From positions 1-64,000 of the forward strand of contig JAJEDD010000005.1 in assembly GCA_022821685.1 (NCBI GenBank): DNA of 64,000 bases, given 5' to 3'. This document shows positions 43,308 through 52,646 of this stretch, piece after piece. Every line of letters begins with the position of its first letter. The first letter of the stretch is position 1. Source of the DNA: Acidimicrobiia bacterium (GTDB lineage Bacteria > Actinomycetota > Acidimicrobiia > Acidimicrobiales > Aldehydirespiratoraceae). A program made the translations under genes and the position numbers. The notes under the pieces are model-generated. The model was not told the origin of the DNA and did not search any database. It saw nothing but the letters and a program-made list of their open reading frames with translations.

Positions 43308-44437
43308 CGGCTGCCAACCTCGACGCGGGTGATCCGGACCCGGTACCGGATGAAGAACTGGGCTCCGGCGACACAGAGCAGGATGATGCCCTGTATCACG
43401 ATCACCACCGCGGGCGAGACGCCGAAGATGCTCAACGACGGGGCGATGCTGAGCAACGCCCCCATCAGGAAGGCGATCGGCACCACCAGCAGAGGCTTCA
43501 GCAAGGCGACCGCGGCGACGACGATGCCGACGAATCCCAGATTGACCGCGATGGCCCGGGGTTCGAGCGCGAAGGTGATGCTCATCACGTACGTTCCACC
43601 GGCGACTCCGGCGAGGGCTCCGGACACCGCGAAGACCGAGATGATCTGGCGGGTCGCGCTGATCCCCGCGTAGCTGGCCGCAGCCCGGGAGTCCCCGGCC
43701 ACCCGCAGCTGGTAGCCCCACACCGTTCTGCGGAGCGCGAGGGCGACGATCAGCGCCAGCGCCAGCGAGAGAATCAGCCCCGCATCGAACACTCCGAAAT
43801 AGGGATCCAACTGGGTCGACTCCGGGATGACCTTCCCGGCCGGGAATCCCAGGTTGGTGCGATCCCGCCAGTAGCTGACGCTGCCGAAGATCAGGTAGTT
43901 CATGATCCCCAGGGCGATGAAGTTGAGCATCAGGGTGGTGACCACCTCGTCGGTTCCGAACAGGGCCCGCGGCACGGCTGCGAGCGTGGCCCAGGCCGCT
44001 CCGCCGAGGGCGGCCGCGACGACGACCGCGGCCACTGCCAGCGGAGCGGGAAGCGAGGGACCGAGCACCAGCGCCGCGGCCGCACCGGCCACCGAGCCCG
44101 CGATGAGCTGGCCCTCCGCACCGATCGACCACAGGCCCATGCGGAAGCAGACGGTCACCGCCAGCCCGGTGAGGATCAGCGGCGTGGTCGACCGCAGCGT
44201 CTCACGGAAGGCCCTGGACGAGCCGAATGCCCGGTCGAACATCTCGCGGTAGACGTCGAAGGGATTGTCACCCGCCATCAGCAGAAGGATCGCTCCGAGC
44301 CCGAACGCCAGGACCAGAGCGACGAGGTTGACGCCCAGTTGCTGGAGGAAGCGTGACGCGGCCCGCTGCTCAACCGTGATGGGCATGTGCCAGCGGCCAC
44401 TCCGTGCGGCGGCACGGTCGACGGTGGGCGCGGTCAT
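43304..44437 (-). CDS. BMP-type ABC transporter permease 1, cluster B
   Basis: A 377-residue permease with CFRMGLWSIGAEGQLIAGS and TDEVVTTLMLNFIALGIMNY. The ATG at 44437 overlaps the ATPase stop (ATGA). The N-terminal 40 residues before the first helix are longer than in cluster A. It pairs with the preceding permease. Confidence 0.88.
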   Translation of the reverse strand: MTAPTVDRAAARSGRWHMPITVEQRAASRFLQQLGVNLVALVLAFGLGAILLLMAGDNPFDVYREMFDRAFGSSRAFRETLRSTTPLILTGLAVTVCFRMGLWSIGAEGQLIAGSVAGAAAALVLGPSLPAPLAVAAVVVAAALGGAAWATLAAVPRALFGTDEVVTTLMLNFIALGIMNYLIFGSVSYWRDRTNLGFPAGKVIPESTQLDPYFGVFDAGLILSLALALIVALALRRTVWGYQLRVAGDSRAAASYAGISATRQIISVFAVSGALAGVAGGTYVMSITFALEPRAIAVNLGFVGIVVAAVALLKPLLVVPIAFLMGALLSIAPSLSIFGVSPAVVIVIQGIILLCVAGAQFFIRYRVRITRVEVGSR

Positions 44438-45957
44438 GTCAGGCCTGCCATCCAGCGCCCGACTTGAGCCACATCGACTTCGGATGCCGGTCGTGACGCC
44501 ACGACCCGACCCTCGTACATCACGACCACCTCGTCGGAGATTCCGAGCACCTCCTCGAGATCCCCCGAGAAGAGGAGGATGCCCACGCCCCGGCCGCGTT
44601 CGGCCTTGAGGATGGTCTGGACCGCTTCGGCCGCCCCGACATCGAGCCCGCGGGTCGGCTCCGACGCGACCAGTAGGGCGGGCTGCCGCGACAGCTCGCG
44701 AGCGAGGATCAGCCGCTGCAGGTTGCCTCCCGACAGCACGCTGATCGGCAGGCCCTTGCGCACGCCGCGGATATCGAACCGATCGATCAGACGTCGAGCC
44801 CATTGGTTGATCGCCGACAGCCGCAGGAACGGCCCGATACGGAACCCCCGGTCTCGCTGGCTCCTCAGCAGCACGTTGTCTTCGATCTCCAGTCCGAGAA
44901 CCAGGCCCCTCGTCAAGCGGTCCTCGGGAACGAATCCCATCCCCTTCTTGATCCTGCCGCCGATCGTCTGCGATGAGATGTCCTCGCCCCGGAGCCTGAT
45001 CGTGCCCGACGTTGTGGTGCGGAGCCCGGTGATGACCTCTGCCAGCTCGCGCTGGCCGTTCCCGGACACGCCGGCCACCCCAACGATCTGGCCTGCCCTC
45101 ACGGTGAGATTCACGCCGTCGAGTTCGGGGCGCGTCGCGGCGTCGCTGACGACCGATACCGAGTGCAACTCCAGGAGCTTGTCTCCGGTGGTGTGGGATG
45201 CGTCGACGGACCCGGATCCCGGTTCGAGGTCGTCGCCGATCATGAGTCTGGCCAGGTCGTGGGTGGTGGTGTCGTCGACGCGTTGGTGAGCGACTTTCTT
45301 CCCGGATCGCAGGACCGTCACGGTGTCGGCGGACTGCTGGACCTCGCGCAGCTTGTGGGTCACGAGAATCACACCCCGGCCCTGGTCGGCGAGGTTCCTG
45401 AGTGCCGCGAACAGGGCTTCAGCCTCGCGGGGGGTCAGCACGGCCGTCGGCTCGTCGAGGATGAGGACCTTCACGCCGCGGTTGAGGAGACGGAGGATCT
45501 CGGCCTGCTGCTTCTCGCCGACGGCAAGGTCACCGACGTACTTGGTCGGCTCGATCCACAGGCCGTGCCTGTCCATGACCTCCCGGGCGCGGCCGGCCAG
45601 CCCGCTCGCGGTCATCCTGACCGGCACGTCGGGATTGCCGAGCAGGATGTTCTCGGCGACCGTCATCTGCTCCACCAGCCGGAAGTGCTGGTACACCATC
45701 CCGACGCCGGCCTCCAGGGCCGCGTGCGGGGAGTGGGGACTGTAGGGGGCTCCGGCCAGCATCATCTCGCCCCGAGTGGGGTGGTACAAGCCGGCCAGGA
45801 TCGAGCACAGCGTCGATTTTCCAGCCCCGTTCTCGCCCAGCAGGGCGTGGATCTCGCCCCAACGAAGGTCGAAATCTACGTCCTCGAGGACGGACTGGCC
45901 GAAGAACTCCTTGGAGATGCCGATCGTGCGGACCGCCAACTCCGTGTCCTGCGGCAT
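44434..45957 (-). CDS. BMP-type ABC transporter ATPase, cluster B
   Basis: A 507-residue double ABC ATPase. Domain 1: Walker A GENGAGKST, changed signature (LAVGEKQQ), Walker B LILDEPTA. Domain 2: GVSGNGQRE, signature LSGGNLQR and ASEPTRGLD. I start at the ATG at 45957; the frame to 46002 begins near repeat R1. It is separated from the receptor gene by that repeat. Confidence 0.87.
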   Translation of the reverse strand: MPQDTELAVRTIGISKEFFGQSVLEDVDFDLRWGEIHALLGENGAGKSTLCSILAGLYHPTRGEMMLAGAPYSPHSPHAALEAGVGMVYQHFRLVEQMTVAENILLGNPDVPVRMTASGLAGRAREVMDRHGLWIEPTKYVGDLAVGEKQQAEILRLLNRGVKVLILDEPTAVLTPREAEALFAALRNLADQGRGVILVTHKLREVQQSADTVTVLRSGKKVAHQRVDDTTTHDLARLMIGDDLEPGSGSVDASHTTGDKLLELHSVSVVSDAATRPELDGVNLTVRAGQIVGVAGVSGNGQRELAEVITGLRTTTSGTIRLRGEDISSQTIGGRIKKGMGFVPEDRLTRGLVLGLEIEDNVLLRSQRDRGFRIGPFLRLSAINQWARRLIDRFDIRGVRKGLPISVLSGGNLQRLILARELSRQPALLVASEPTRGLDVGAAEAVQTILKAERGRGVGILLFSGDLEEVLGISDEVVVMYEGRVVASRPASEVDVAQVGRWMAGLT

Positions 45958-46009
45958 GACCTGTTGAACCCCCGCGGTGCGGGATCGCGGGGGATGAGCC
46001 ACCTAGAAG

Positions 46010-46143
46010 CCGCGCGGGTAGGTGCAACCCGGTGAGGTTGCGGCGGGATGTCTCCCGCTCTTGTTCGCTGCGCTCACGGGCCGCTCGGGCCACGGCCTCG
46101 CCCGTATGGGCCGCATTCGCATGCCTACTCGCTCGGCCTCTTA
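46010..46143 (-). repeat. R1 MITE-like repeat, copy 5
   Basis: About 134 bp, with the right end CGCTCGGCCTCTTA. The TAA made by this end is the stop codon of the receptor gene (minus strand), as at 6391. It sits between receptor and ATPase genes of the importer operon. Confidence 0.72.
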
Positions 46144-47397
46144 GCCGATCTCGCCCTGGACGCCTTCGATCACCCACTCGCAGCAGATGGCGCGATCGAA
46201 GAACTCGAGGGTCTCGCCCTCGGGTACGACGACGTTGCCGTCGCGGTCCACTATCGGACCGGCGAACACATCCAGGTCACCGGCGGCGATGTCCGCGATC
46301 AAGCTGTCCACCAGGTCTTGCGCCTCGGCGGGAACCGCCGCCCCGAACTCGGCGTAGCCGAGGAGCCCGTCGGCGTAGCCACCGTAGATGTATCCGGGCT
46401 CCCAAGTGCCCGCGGCTACCTCCTGCGCGGTGGTCACGAAGGCCGCACCCCAGTTGTAGAGCGACCCTCCCAGCCACGAGTCGGGCGCCTGGAGGCGGGC
46501 GTCGTCGTACCCGTATCCGATGAACCCGGCGCCGCGCTGAGCGGCCACCTCCGGCACCGCGGACGACGACAGGTCATAGGTGAGGACGTCGACACCGAGA
46601 TCGATCAGGGCGTTGGCCGCTTGAAGCTCGAGATTGGGATCGAACCAGTCGTTGGTGAACACCACGTGCACCTCGGCATCGGGGTTCACCGAGCGGGCGC
46701 CGGCCGCGAACAGGTTCAGCGGCTTGAGCACGAAGGAGATCCCGAATCCCGCCACATAGCCGATCTTGCCGGTCTCGCTCAACGCGGCCGCCAGCGCGCC
46801 GTCCACGTACCGGGCCTCTTCCACCGCCAGGCAGTACTGGCCCATGTTGGCGGTGACGGTGGCGTCGCAAGCATGCAGGAACGCGGTCTCGGGATATTCC
46901 GCGGACACGATGGCCATGTCGGCGTCGTATGTGGCGGTGCCGATGATCAAGTGGTAGCCGTCCTCGGCAAGGTCCGTCATCGCTCGCTGAGCAGACTGCC
47001 CAGGGGCGATTGCCTCGACCCTGAGGACCTCGGCGCCGGGCATCGAATCCTCGAGAAGCTGCGTCCCCGCATCCATCGAGCCTTGCCACCCGCCCTGGTC
47101 GAGCGTTCCGTCGTAGATCACCGCAATCCGCATCCCAGTGCCATCCGACGCGCTCGGAGTGTCGGCAACCTCTGTGGGCGCCTCGGGCACGGTGGTCGTT
47201 ACCTCAGCGGGCGCCTCGGGCACGGTGGTCGTCACTTCAGCGGGCGCTTCAGGCGCGGCGGTGGTCATGGTGTCGGGCGCTGCGGCGGCGGTGGTCGCAG
47301 GCGCGGCGGGCGCGTCAGCCTCGTCATCCCCGCAAGCGGCCATCACCAGGCCCATCGTCGCGACGATGGCCAAGCACGCTCGTGTTCTTCTTGTCAT
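46141..47397 (-). CDS. BMP-family ABC transporter substrate-binding lipoprotein, cluster B
   Basis: A 418-residue receptor with a lipoprotein signal ending MGLVMAAC (Cys22) and a Thr/Ala/Pro linker holding repeated APAEVTTTVPE units, 33 bp tandem copies at the DNA level. The binding domain opens with IAVIYDGTLDQGGWQGSMD and ends with DRAICCEWVIEG, like its cluster A counterpart. The stop codon comes from repeat R1. Purine-type ligand is inferred from family and context. Confidence 0.88.
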   Translation of the reverse strand: MTRRTRACLAIVATMGLVMAACGDDEADAPAAPATTAAAAPDTMTTAAPEAPAEVTTTVPEAPAEVTTTVPEAPTEVADTPSASDGTGMRIAVIYDGTLDQGGWQGSMDAGTQLLEDSMPGAEVLRVEAIAPGQSAQRAMTDLAEDGYHLIIGTATYDADMAIVSAEYPETAFLHACDATVTANMGQYCLAVEEARYVDGALAAALSETGKIGYVAGFGISFVLKPLNLFAAGARSVNPDAEVHVVFTNDWFDPNLELQAANALIDLGVDVLTYDLSSSAVPEVAAQRGAGFIGYGYDDARLQAPDSWLGGSLYNWGAAFVTTAQEVAAGTWEPGYIYGGYADGLLGYAEFGAAVPAEAQDLVDSLIADIAAGDLDVFAGPIVDRDGNVVVPEGETLEFFDRAICCEWVIEGVQGEIG

Positions 47398-47588
47398 GTC
47401 GTCCCCCTTGTTGGAACAGTCGTCAACGAACTGCTGCTGATCGTCAGCCGGTCTCGACGTTCCATCTCAAGCGGTCCGCCACCGACCGGGGGCAGCATAA
47501 CATAAGTAGAGTCTCAGTATTATAAGTAATGTCGCAGCCAGGAAGCGGTCGTTACTCCTGAGAATCGCGGATGGTGCAGGGAGCTCGC
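47398..47588. promoter_or_regulatory. Divergent promoter region of cluster B importer and regulator
   Basis: About 190 bp between divergent genes, with a distinctly AT-rich core near 47497-47530 that holds ATAAGTA twice as a direct repeat (around 47503 and 47525) and TATTATAAG, which could serve as a -10 box. The exact cluster A operator is absent. Confidence 0.45.
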
Positions 47589-48161
47589 ATGGGTGTCACA
47601 GACGACGCGGGGAGAGTCCTCAGCGCGGAGATCGGCGCCAAGGTCCGTCAGTTCAGAATCGAGGCTGGTTTGTCCGGCGTCAAGCTCGCCGCGGCTGCGG
47701 GCGTGAGCCAACCCTTCCTGAGTCAGTTGGAGTCCGGCCAGTGTTCCCTGGCTATCGCGACCCTCTACCGGATCGCGAATGCCCTCGGCGTGCAGCCGAG
47801 CGACCTGCTGCCCCCGGCCGAGCCGGCCGAGATCGAGGTCGTGAGATCGTCGGCGACCCAGCAGATCCCTGTGTCCGAAGACCAGCGGTCAGCCATCGCG
47901 CGGGCCATACTTCGTAGCGGCGGGAAGATCTCGGAACTCTATGACTACGAGATCTCCCCCGAGGACTATGTCGAGGACTGGTTCTCCTCCGACGCCGAGC
48001 ACGCGCTCTACGTTCTCGAGGGGACGCTTCGAGTCGAGTTCGAGGGCCGTCCGGAGATACTGCTGGAGGCGGGGGACGCCATCTTCTACAAGAGCCGGGT
48101 CCCCCATCGCTGGCACTCCGGGCACGGGGCCCGGATCATCCTCGTGGTAGCCGACTCCTAG
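47589..48161 (+). CDS. XRE-family regulator with cupin domain, cluster B
   Basis: A 190-residue paralogue of the regulator at 37866, with GVKLAAAAGVSQPFLSQLESG as helix-turn-helix and HALYVLEGTLRVEFEG plus LEAGDAIFYKS as cupin. The start at 47589 has GGGAG upstream; 47571 is an alternative. It is divergent from the receptor gene, a usual layout for autoregulation. Its stop TAG shares the four bases CTAG with the stop of the convergent oxygenase-like gene. Confidence 0.87.
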   Translation: MGVTDDAGRVLSAEIGAKVRQFRIEAGLSGVKLAAAAGVSQPFLSQLESGQCSLAIATLYRIANALGVQPSDLLPPAEPAEIEVVRSSATQQIPVSEDQRSAIARAILRSGGKISELYDYEISPEDYVEDWFSSDAEHALYVLEGTLRVEFEGRPEILLEAGDAIFYKSRVPHRWHSGHGARIILVVADS

Positions 48162-49087
48162 CTATTGGAGCGGGCGACCACCCCGTAGGTCATGCCCAGG
48201 TCGCTGAGCCAGCGGCGGTAAGCGTTGCTGGTCTTGTCGGCCCTCGTCGGGGCCTCCGCATCGGGGTCGAGTGGGAGTTGCCTGGGGACCTGGTTCTCGA
48301 GGATCGGCTTGTCCTGGGCGAGCACGCCCTGCTGGAAGCGCCGGAGCTGCCCGTCGGTGTTGACCGTGTCGAGCAGGCAGTTGAACAGGTGTGCCCGGAC
48401 GCGGCCGTCATCGATGGGATGCACGAACAGGCCGATCACGTCGAGGCGGACATCGTCCTCGGGTGTCGACTTGTAGAGGAGGGCGCAGAGCGGGTGGGGC
48501 ACCCGGAACGTGTAGTTCACCATCTGTCCCGAGGTGGAGGCGGCGGCTGCCTTGGGCTGGAAAATCAGGCAGTTGACCGCGTATATCTCCGAGCTCCGGT
48601 ACTCCACCTGGTAGTCGACGATCTCGGTGAAGGGCTGCTGGCCCAGCACCCCCGGGTGCACGAACGGCAGGTGGCCCATGTCGAGGAAGTTCTCGACGGC
48701 TCGCGGGCCCGATGTGAAGATGCCAAACGTGCCCGCGTTGAGAATGCGGCGGTCGGGCTCTGCGGTCTCGGGGATGTCGAACAGCCCGCCGTCGGGTTCC
48801 CCCACCGTGGTCCACAGGTAGCCGTAGTCGGCCAGCGTGGGCAGTGGAGCGTGCAGAGTCCGGGCGTCGACCGGTGCTCCCGCCGGCAACGAGTCCTGCG
48901 TCAGCCACGCCAGCGGCGACCCGTCGTGGTCGCGGCAGTACGACATCGGCACGCCGAGCAGCTCGGTCCGCACGGTTCGCCCGATCGGGATCTCGTCCAG
49001 CGCGGTGATGGCGTACCACTGGTCGATCGCCACCGGATCGGCGGGTCCGGTGGCTGCTCCTGACCTGCGGCCGTTCGTGATGGTCAT
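48158..49087 (-). CDS. Rieske-less oxygenase alpha-like protein, cluster B (NdmC-like)
   Basis: A 309-residue paralogue of the protein at 26780, also without any CxH/CxxH Rieske ligands but with ENFLDMGHLPFVHPG and LAQDKPILENQ of the catalytic domain. Both proteins share the shortened N-terminal half and the end RRWLSDLGxTYGV. The ATG overlaps the GST stop (ATGA), so it is directly coupled to the GST and reductase genes, an even tighter NdmC-E-D-like unit than in cluster A. Confidence 0.8.
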   Translation of the reverse strand: MTITNGRRSGAATGPADPVAIDQWYAITALDEIPIGRTVRTELLGVPMSYCRDHDGSPLAWLTQDSLPAGAPVDARTLHAPLPTLADYGYLWTTVGEPDGGLFDIPETAEPDRRILNAGTFGIFTSGPRAVENFLDMGHLPFVHPGVLGQQPFTEIVDYQVEYRSSEIYAVNCLIFQPKAAAASTSGQMVNYTFRVPHPLCALLYKSTPEDDVRLDVIGLFVHPIDDGRVRAHLFNCLLDTVNTDGQLRRFQQGVLAQDKPILENQVPRQLPLDPDAEAPTRADKTSNAYRRWLSDLGMTYGVVARSNS

Positions 49088-49728
49088 GCCGGGGCCTTCG
49101 CGACCGGGAATATGCCGGGCATGTCGATGAAGCCCGGGAGGCGCTGGACGCGCTCGGTCCAGCGCCGCAGGGCGGGGTAGTCCAGGCGCGAGATGCCGCC
49201 GTCCTCGGACAGCGCGACGTCACCGAACAGGGCGATGTCGGCGATCGTCGGCGACTCGCCCGACGCCACCCACGCCTGTCCCTGTTGTTCGCGGAACCAC
49301 AGGTGCTCGTCGAGCACCCGGAACAGCCGGTGCGCGCCGGCCTGGCAGGCCTCCAGGTCGAAGTCGTAGCCCAGGTTGACGTGCAGGCGGGCCGCCGACG
49401 CGGTGTTGGTGGTGCCCTCCGCGAACAGCATCCAGGAGGCCACCTCGCCTAGGCGCTGGGGATCGCTGGTCGGGTACCAGGATCCGGAGGGGTCGTACTT
49501 GCAGGCGAGGTAGACCAGGATGGCGTGGGCGTCCCACAGCACGTACCCGTCGTCGTCGATGACCGGGATGTGCCCCAGCGGGTTGATCTTGCGGAACTCA
49601 GCGCCCTTGTGCTCCCAGCCGGGATAGAAGTCGATGTCCACCCGCTCATAGGGCACGTCGAGGATGCTCAGCAGGAGCCGCTGCTTGTAGCAGTTGACCG
49701 ACAGGAGGTAGTCGTAGAGCCTGATCAC
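49084..49728 (-). CDS. Glutathione S-transferase-fold protein, cluster B
   Basis: A 214-residue GST-fold protein, closely similar by eye to the one at 28965 along the whole length (NPLGHIPVIDDDGYVLWDAH, PTIADIALFGDV). GTG start at 49728, 6 bp after the reductase stop. Proposed structural partner of the oxygenase-reductase complex. Confidence 0.85.
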   Translation of the reverse strand: MIRLYDYLLSVNCYKQRLLLSILDVPYERVDIDFYPGWEHKGAEFRKINPLGHIPVIDDDGYVLWDAHAILVYLACKYDPSGSWYPTSDPQRLGEVASWMLFAEGTTNTASAARLHVNLGYDFDLEACQAGAHRLFRVLDEHLWFREQQGQAWVASGESPTIADIALFGDVALSEDGGISRLDYPALRRWTERVQRLPGFIDMPGIFPVAKAPA

Positions 49729-49734
49729 GGCGGC

Positions 49735-51489
49735 CTACAGGTCCAGCACGATCTTGTGGCCGCCGGCTCTCGACACGCAGGTGAGAATCCGGTCGCCGGC
49801 GGCCCGCTCGGAATCGTTGAAGAACACGTCCTGGTGGTCGAGCTCTCCCTCGAGGACGGTGGCCATGCACGTTCCGCACACACCCTGCTCGCACGACGAC
49901 GGCATGTCCACCCCGGCGTCGCGGAGGCTGTCGAGCAGCGAGACCCCCGGGCCGACCACCAGCGTCTGACCGGTCCGGGCCAGCCGCACCTCGAACGAGG
50001 ACGCGTCGTGGAGTTCGGACTCGTTCTTGAAGTACTCGAAGTGCACCGCATCCTCGGGCCATCCCGAGTCGGCCGCAATGGCGCGGGTCGCCTCGATCAT
50101 CGGACCCGGGCCGCAGACGTACAGATGGCTGGCCGTCCCGTAGTCGTGGGTGATCTTCTTGATCTCGTCGGCCGTCTGGTCGGGCGACAGGCCGAGGTGC
50201 TTGACCAGACCCGTCGAGAGCGGTTCGAGCACTTCACCGAAGGCGAGGTGGTCGTCGCTCTGCGCGAAATAGTGGAGTTCGTAGGCCAGTTCCTGCCGCT
50301 GGAGCGTCTGGGCCATCGCCAGAAGCGGCGTCACGCCGATGCCGCCGGCGATCAGCACTGTTCTGGCCGCGTCCCGGCGCAGCGGGAAGTTGTTGTGCGG
50401 CTCGGAGAGTTGGAGCCTGTCGCCCTCGTGGACAGAGACGTGCATGCAGCGAGATCCGCCCCGGGAGTCCGGCTCGAGCTTCACCCCCAAGCGGTAGACG
50501 CTGGTGAGCCCGGGTCCGTTGGTGAGTGAGTACTGGCGCACCAGGCCATTGGGCAGGTGCACGTCGACATGGGCGCCCGGCTGGAAGCTCGGGAGCTGTC
50601 CCGACACCGGGGCGAGCTCGAACGCGGCGATGCCCTCGGCGGTCAGCCACTTGCGAGCGACGCAGACCTCCAGCTGCGGCGCTCGGCCGGACACTGCTGT
50701 TGCGGTAGGCCTTCGCAGTGGTTGGAGCGGCGTGGACGGCCCGCGCACCGCGACCGGGGAGCCAGCCGAACTCTCCAGCCTGGTCCGCAGCTCCTCGAGC
50801 TGGCGGGCGTGGTGGCGGAGGATGCTCAGGCGTCGGTCGGCGGCCGGAGCCCCCCGCATCACCGGGCGGATCACGCAGCGGCCCCCGTCGACAGGCTGCA
50901 CGAAGTGGACGACAGCCTCCTCGGTGCCGCCGGTGCGTGCCGTCACGGCGACCGCAAAGGGACCAGCGGAGTCGCAGCTGATCGACGCTCCGTCCCCGGG
51001 CGCGGGCACAGGCTGGCAGGGCCACTCGAGGAGACCCTGGAGCGCGAGGTCCGGGGGAGCGTTGACGGGCAGGGCCCTCAGTACCAGGGTGTCTTCTCCC
51101 TCCAGGTGCGGCAGTCGGGGCGGTTCGGCTTCGGGGGAACCGCCCGACCAGATCAGCCCGTACCTCTCCTCGCTCCGGAAGGTGGGCACCCGCAGCCTGC
51201 GCGGCGGTGCGTCTGAGGGATGAGCCGGCATGTAGGCGCAGTTCCCGCTGCGGTTGGAGTAGCGCCAGCCGTGGTAGGGGCAGACGAGTTCGGCACCGTC
51301 GTTGGCGGCGACGGTCAGGCGGACGCCCCGGTGGATGCACCGGTCGGCCCAAACGTTGACGAAGTCGTCGTCGGCCCGCCACACCGCAAGGTCCTGGCCG
51401 AGCAGGCGGGCCTTGACCACGTGGCGCGGCACCAGATCGGCGCAGCCGGCGACGGGATGGAGCAGCGAGCCCGGGTCGGGTGCAGTCAT
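49735..51489 (-). CDS. Oxygenase reductase with extra N-terminal Rieske domain, cluster B
   Basis: A 584-residue NdmD-like protein. Rieske ligands Cys51, His53, Cys70 and His73; flavin motif QYSLTNGPG; NAD(P)H segment AGGIGVTPLLAMA; C-terminal [2Fe-2S] ferredoxin CEQGVCGTCMA. It lacks the long Ser/Gly linker of the cluster A protein. Order in the operon is complete Rieske oxygenase, reductase, GST, Rieske-less protein. Confidence 0.88.
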   Translation of the reverse strand: MTAPDPGSLLHPVAGCADLVPRHVVKARLLGQDLAVWRADDDFVNVWADRCIHRGVRLTVAANDGAELVCPYHGWRYSNRSGNCAYMPAHPSDAPPRRLRVPTFRSEERYGLIWSGGSPEAEPPRLPHLEGEDTLVLRALPVNAPPDLALQGLLEWPCQPVPAPGDGASISCDSAGPFAVAVTARTGGTEEAVVHFVQPVDGGRCVIRPVMRGAPAADRRLSILRHHARQLEELRTRLESSAGSPVAVRGPSTPLQPLRRPTATAVSGRAPQLEVCVARKWLTAEGIAAFELAPVSGQLPSFQPGAHVDVHLPNGLVRQYSLTNGPGLTSVYRLGVKLEPDSRGGSRCMHVSVHEGDRLQLSEPHNNFPLRRDAARTVLIAGGIGVTPLLAMAQTLQRQELAYELHYFAQSDDHLAFGEVLEPLSTGLVKHLGLSPDQTADEIKKITHDYGTASHLYVCGPGPMIEATRAIAADSGWPEDAVHFEYFKNESELHDASSFEVRLARTGQTLVVGPGVSLLDSLRDAGVDMPSSCEQGVCGTCMATVLEGELDHQDVFFNDSERAAGDRILTCVSRAGGHKIVLDL

Positions 51490-51545
51490 CGCGAGGCTCG
51501 CCGGGGTCCGCCGGCCGCGGTGTGGCGCGGTCCTGTCCCGTACAC
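51486..51545 (-). other. Bridging mini-ORF, 19 codons
   Basis: GTG-started frame that begins 3 bp after the stop of the upstream oxygenase gene and ends at a TGA overlapping the reductase start (ATGA). No similarity seen. Confidence 0.25.
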
Positions 51546-51548
51546 CCG

Positions 51549-52646
51549 CTAGGCGATCATCTCGGGCGAGCCGAGCCCGAACATCTCCACAAGGTCGCGG
51601 CGGTAGCGGACCGACAGCCTGTCGGCGCGGATGTGGGTCTCGGCGGCCAGGTTGAGCGGCACGTTCTCCGGGCGCTGGCTCTCGACGATCACGATGTCCT
51701 CGCTGTTGGTGACCAGCTGGTACTCGGCGTAGTCCTCGACGGTGGCGCCCGGGATGTTGGTCAGAGAGACCTGGTAGATGTCGGTGGTCCGGGCGCTGAC
51801 GGGCGAGCCGATGTCGAAGAAGTGGCTGGTGAAGAAGCTCTCGCCGTCGTCCTCGTAGTAGTCCACTCTCAGATCGGTGGCGAACGGGTAGGTCAGGTGA
51901 TGACGGTAGAAGACCTCACGCTCCCGCTCGCCGAGGTCGTCGTTGAAGCCCCGCTCGACCTCGATGTAGGGCAGCGCCATGTACAGGCCGTAGTCGGTCT
52001 GCTCCAGCGTGTAGTCGGGTACGACCGGCCTGGCCCGGTTCCCGAACGTCTTCATGTGGACCCAGGAGATGTGGGCGATGTCGTTGAAGTTCTCGCAGTG
52101 GCGGCTGGCGGTCGCAGCCCAGGTTCCCTTGGGGATCTGGATCCTGAGCCATTCCGGCCCGAACTCGTCGAGATGCGGCCACTCGGGGAGCGGGCGGAGG
52201 GGCTCGGGCTTCATGCATGCCCACACGATCCCGTAACGCTCGGCGGCGAGGTAGCTGACGAGCCTCATGGTCTTGGGAGGCGGGGCGCTGTCGGGATCAT
52301 TGGCGGGAATCCAGGTGCACTGGCCGGATCGGTCATAGTGCAGCCCGTGGTACGGGCAGACGATGCAGGCACCGTCGTCACTGATCCAGCCACGGCTCAG
52401 CTTCGAGCCCCGATGCACACAAAGATCCCTGGCCACCGCCGCCCCCTCGCTGGTGCGGTAGACCACGAGATCGACATCGAGCAGCCTGGCCGCCACTGGG
52501 CCGTCGGCAAGCTCCGACGAGAACGCCACCGGATGCCAGAACCCGGCCAGGATGTGCCAGTCACTCTCGCTGATCTGGGACCCTGCGGGATACTCCGTCG
52601 CAGTTGAAGCTTGGTCGGTCGGCTCGTACATCGCTGCCTCGCTCAT
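51549..52646 (-). CDS. Rieske non-haem iron oxygenase, alpha subunit, cluster B
   Basis: A 365-residue complete Rieske oxygenase, ligands Cys76, His78, Cys97 and His100 (CVHRG, CPYHGL), catalytic motif ENFNDIAHISWVH. It resembles the oxygenase at 38687. The ATG at 52646 is used; the ATG at 52631 has a better GAGG in front and may be the real start. It heads the cluster B oxygenase operon and follows a short AT-rich promoter region. Confidence 0.87.
   Translation of the reverse strand: MSEAAMYEPTDQASTATEYPAGSQISESDWHILAGFWHPVAFSSELADGPVAARLLDVDLVVYRTSEGAAVARDLCVHRGSKLSRGWISDDGACIVCPYHGLHYDRSGQCTWIPANDPDSAPPPKTMRLVSYLAAERYGIVWACMKPEPLRPLPEWPHLDEFGPEWLRIQIPKGTWAATASRHCENFNDIAHISWVHMKTFGNRARPVVPDYTLEQTDYGLYMALPYIEVERGFNDDLGEREREVFYRHHLTYPFATDLRVDYYEDDGESFFTSHFFDIGSPVSARTTDIYQVSLTNIPGATVEDYAEYQLVTNSEDIVIVESQRPENVPLNLAAETHIRADRLSVRYRRDLVEMFGLGSPEMIA

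Noticed and set aside
48158-48161. Shared CTAG of two convergent stop codons as a functional signal
   Set aside because: Overlapping convergent stops can arise by simple compaction; nothing else supports a role.
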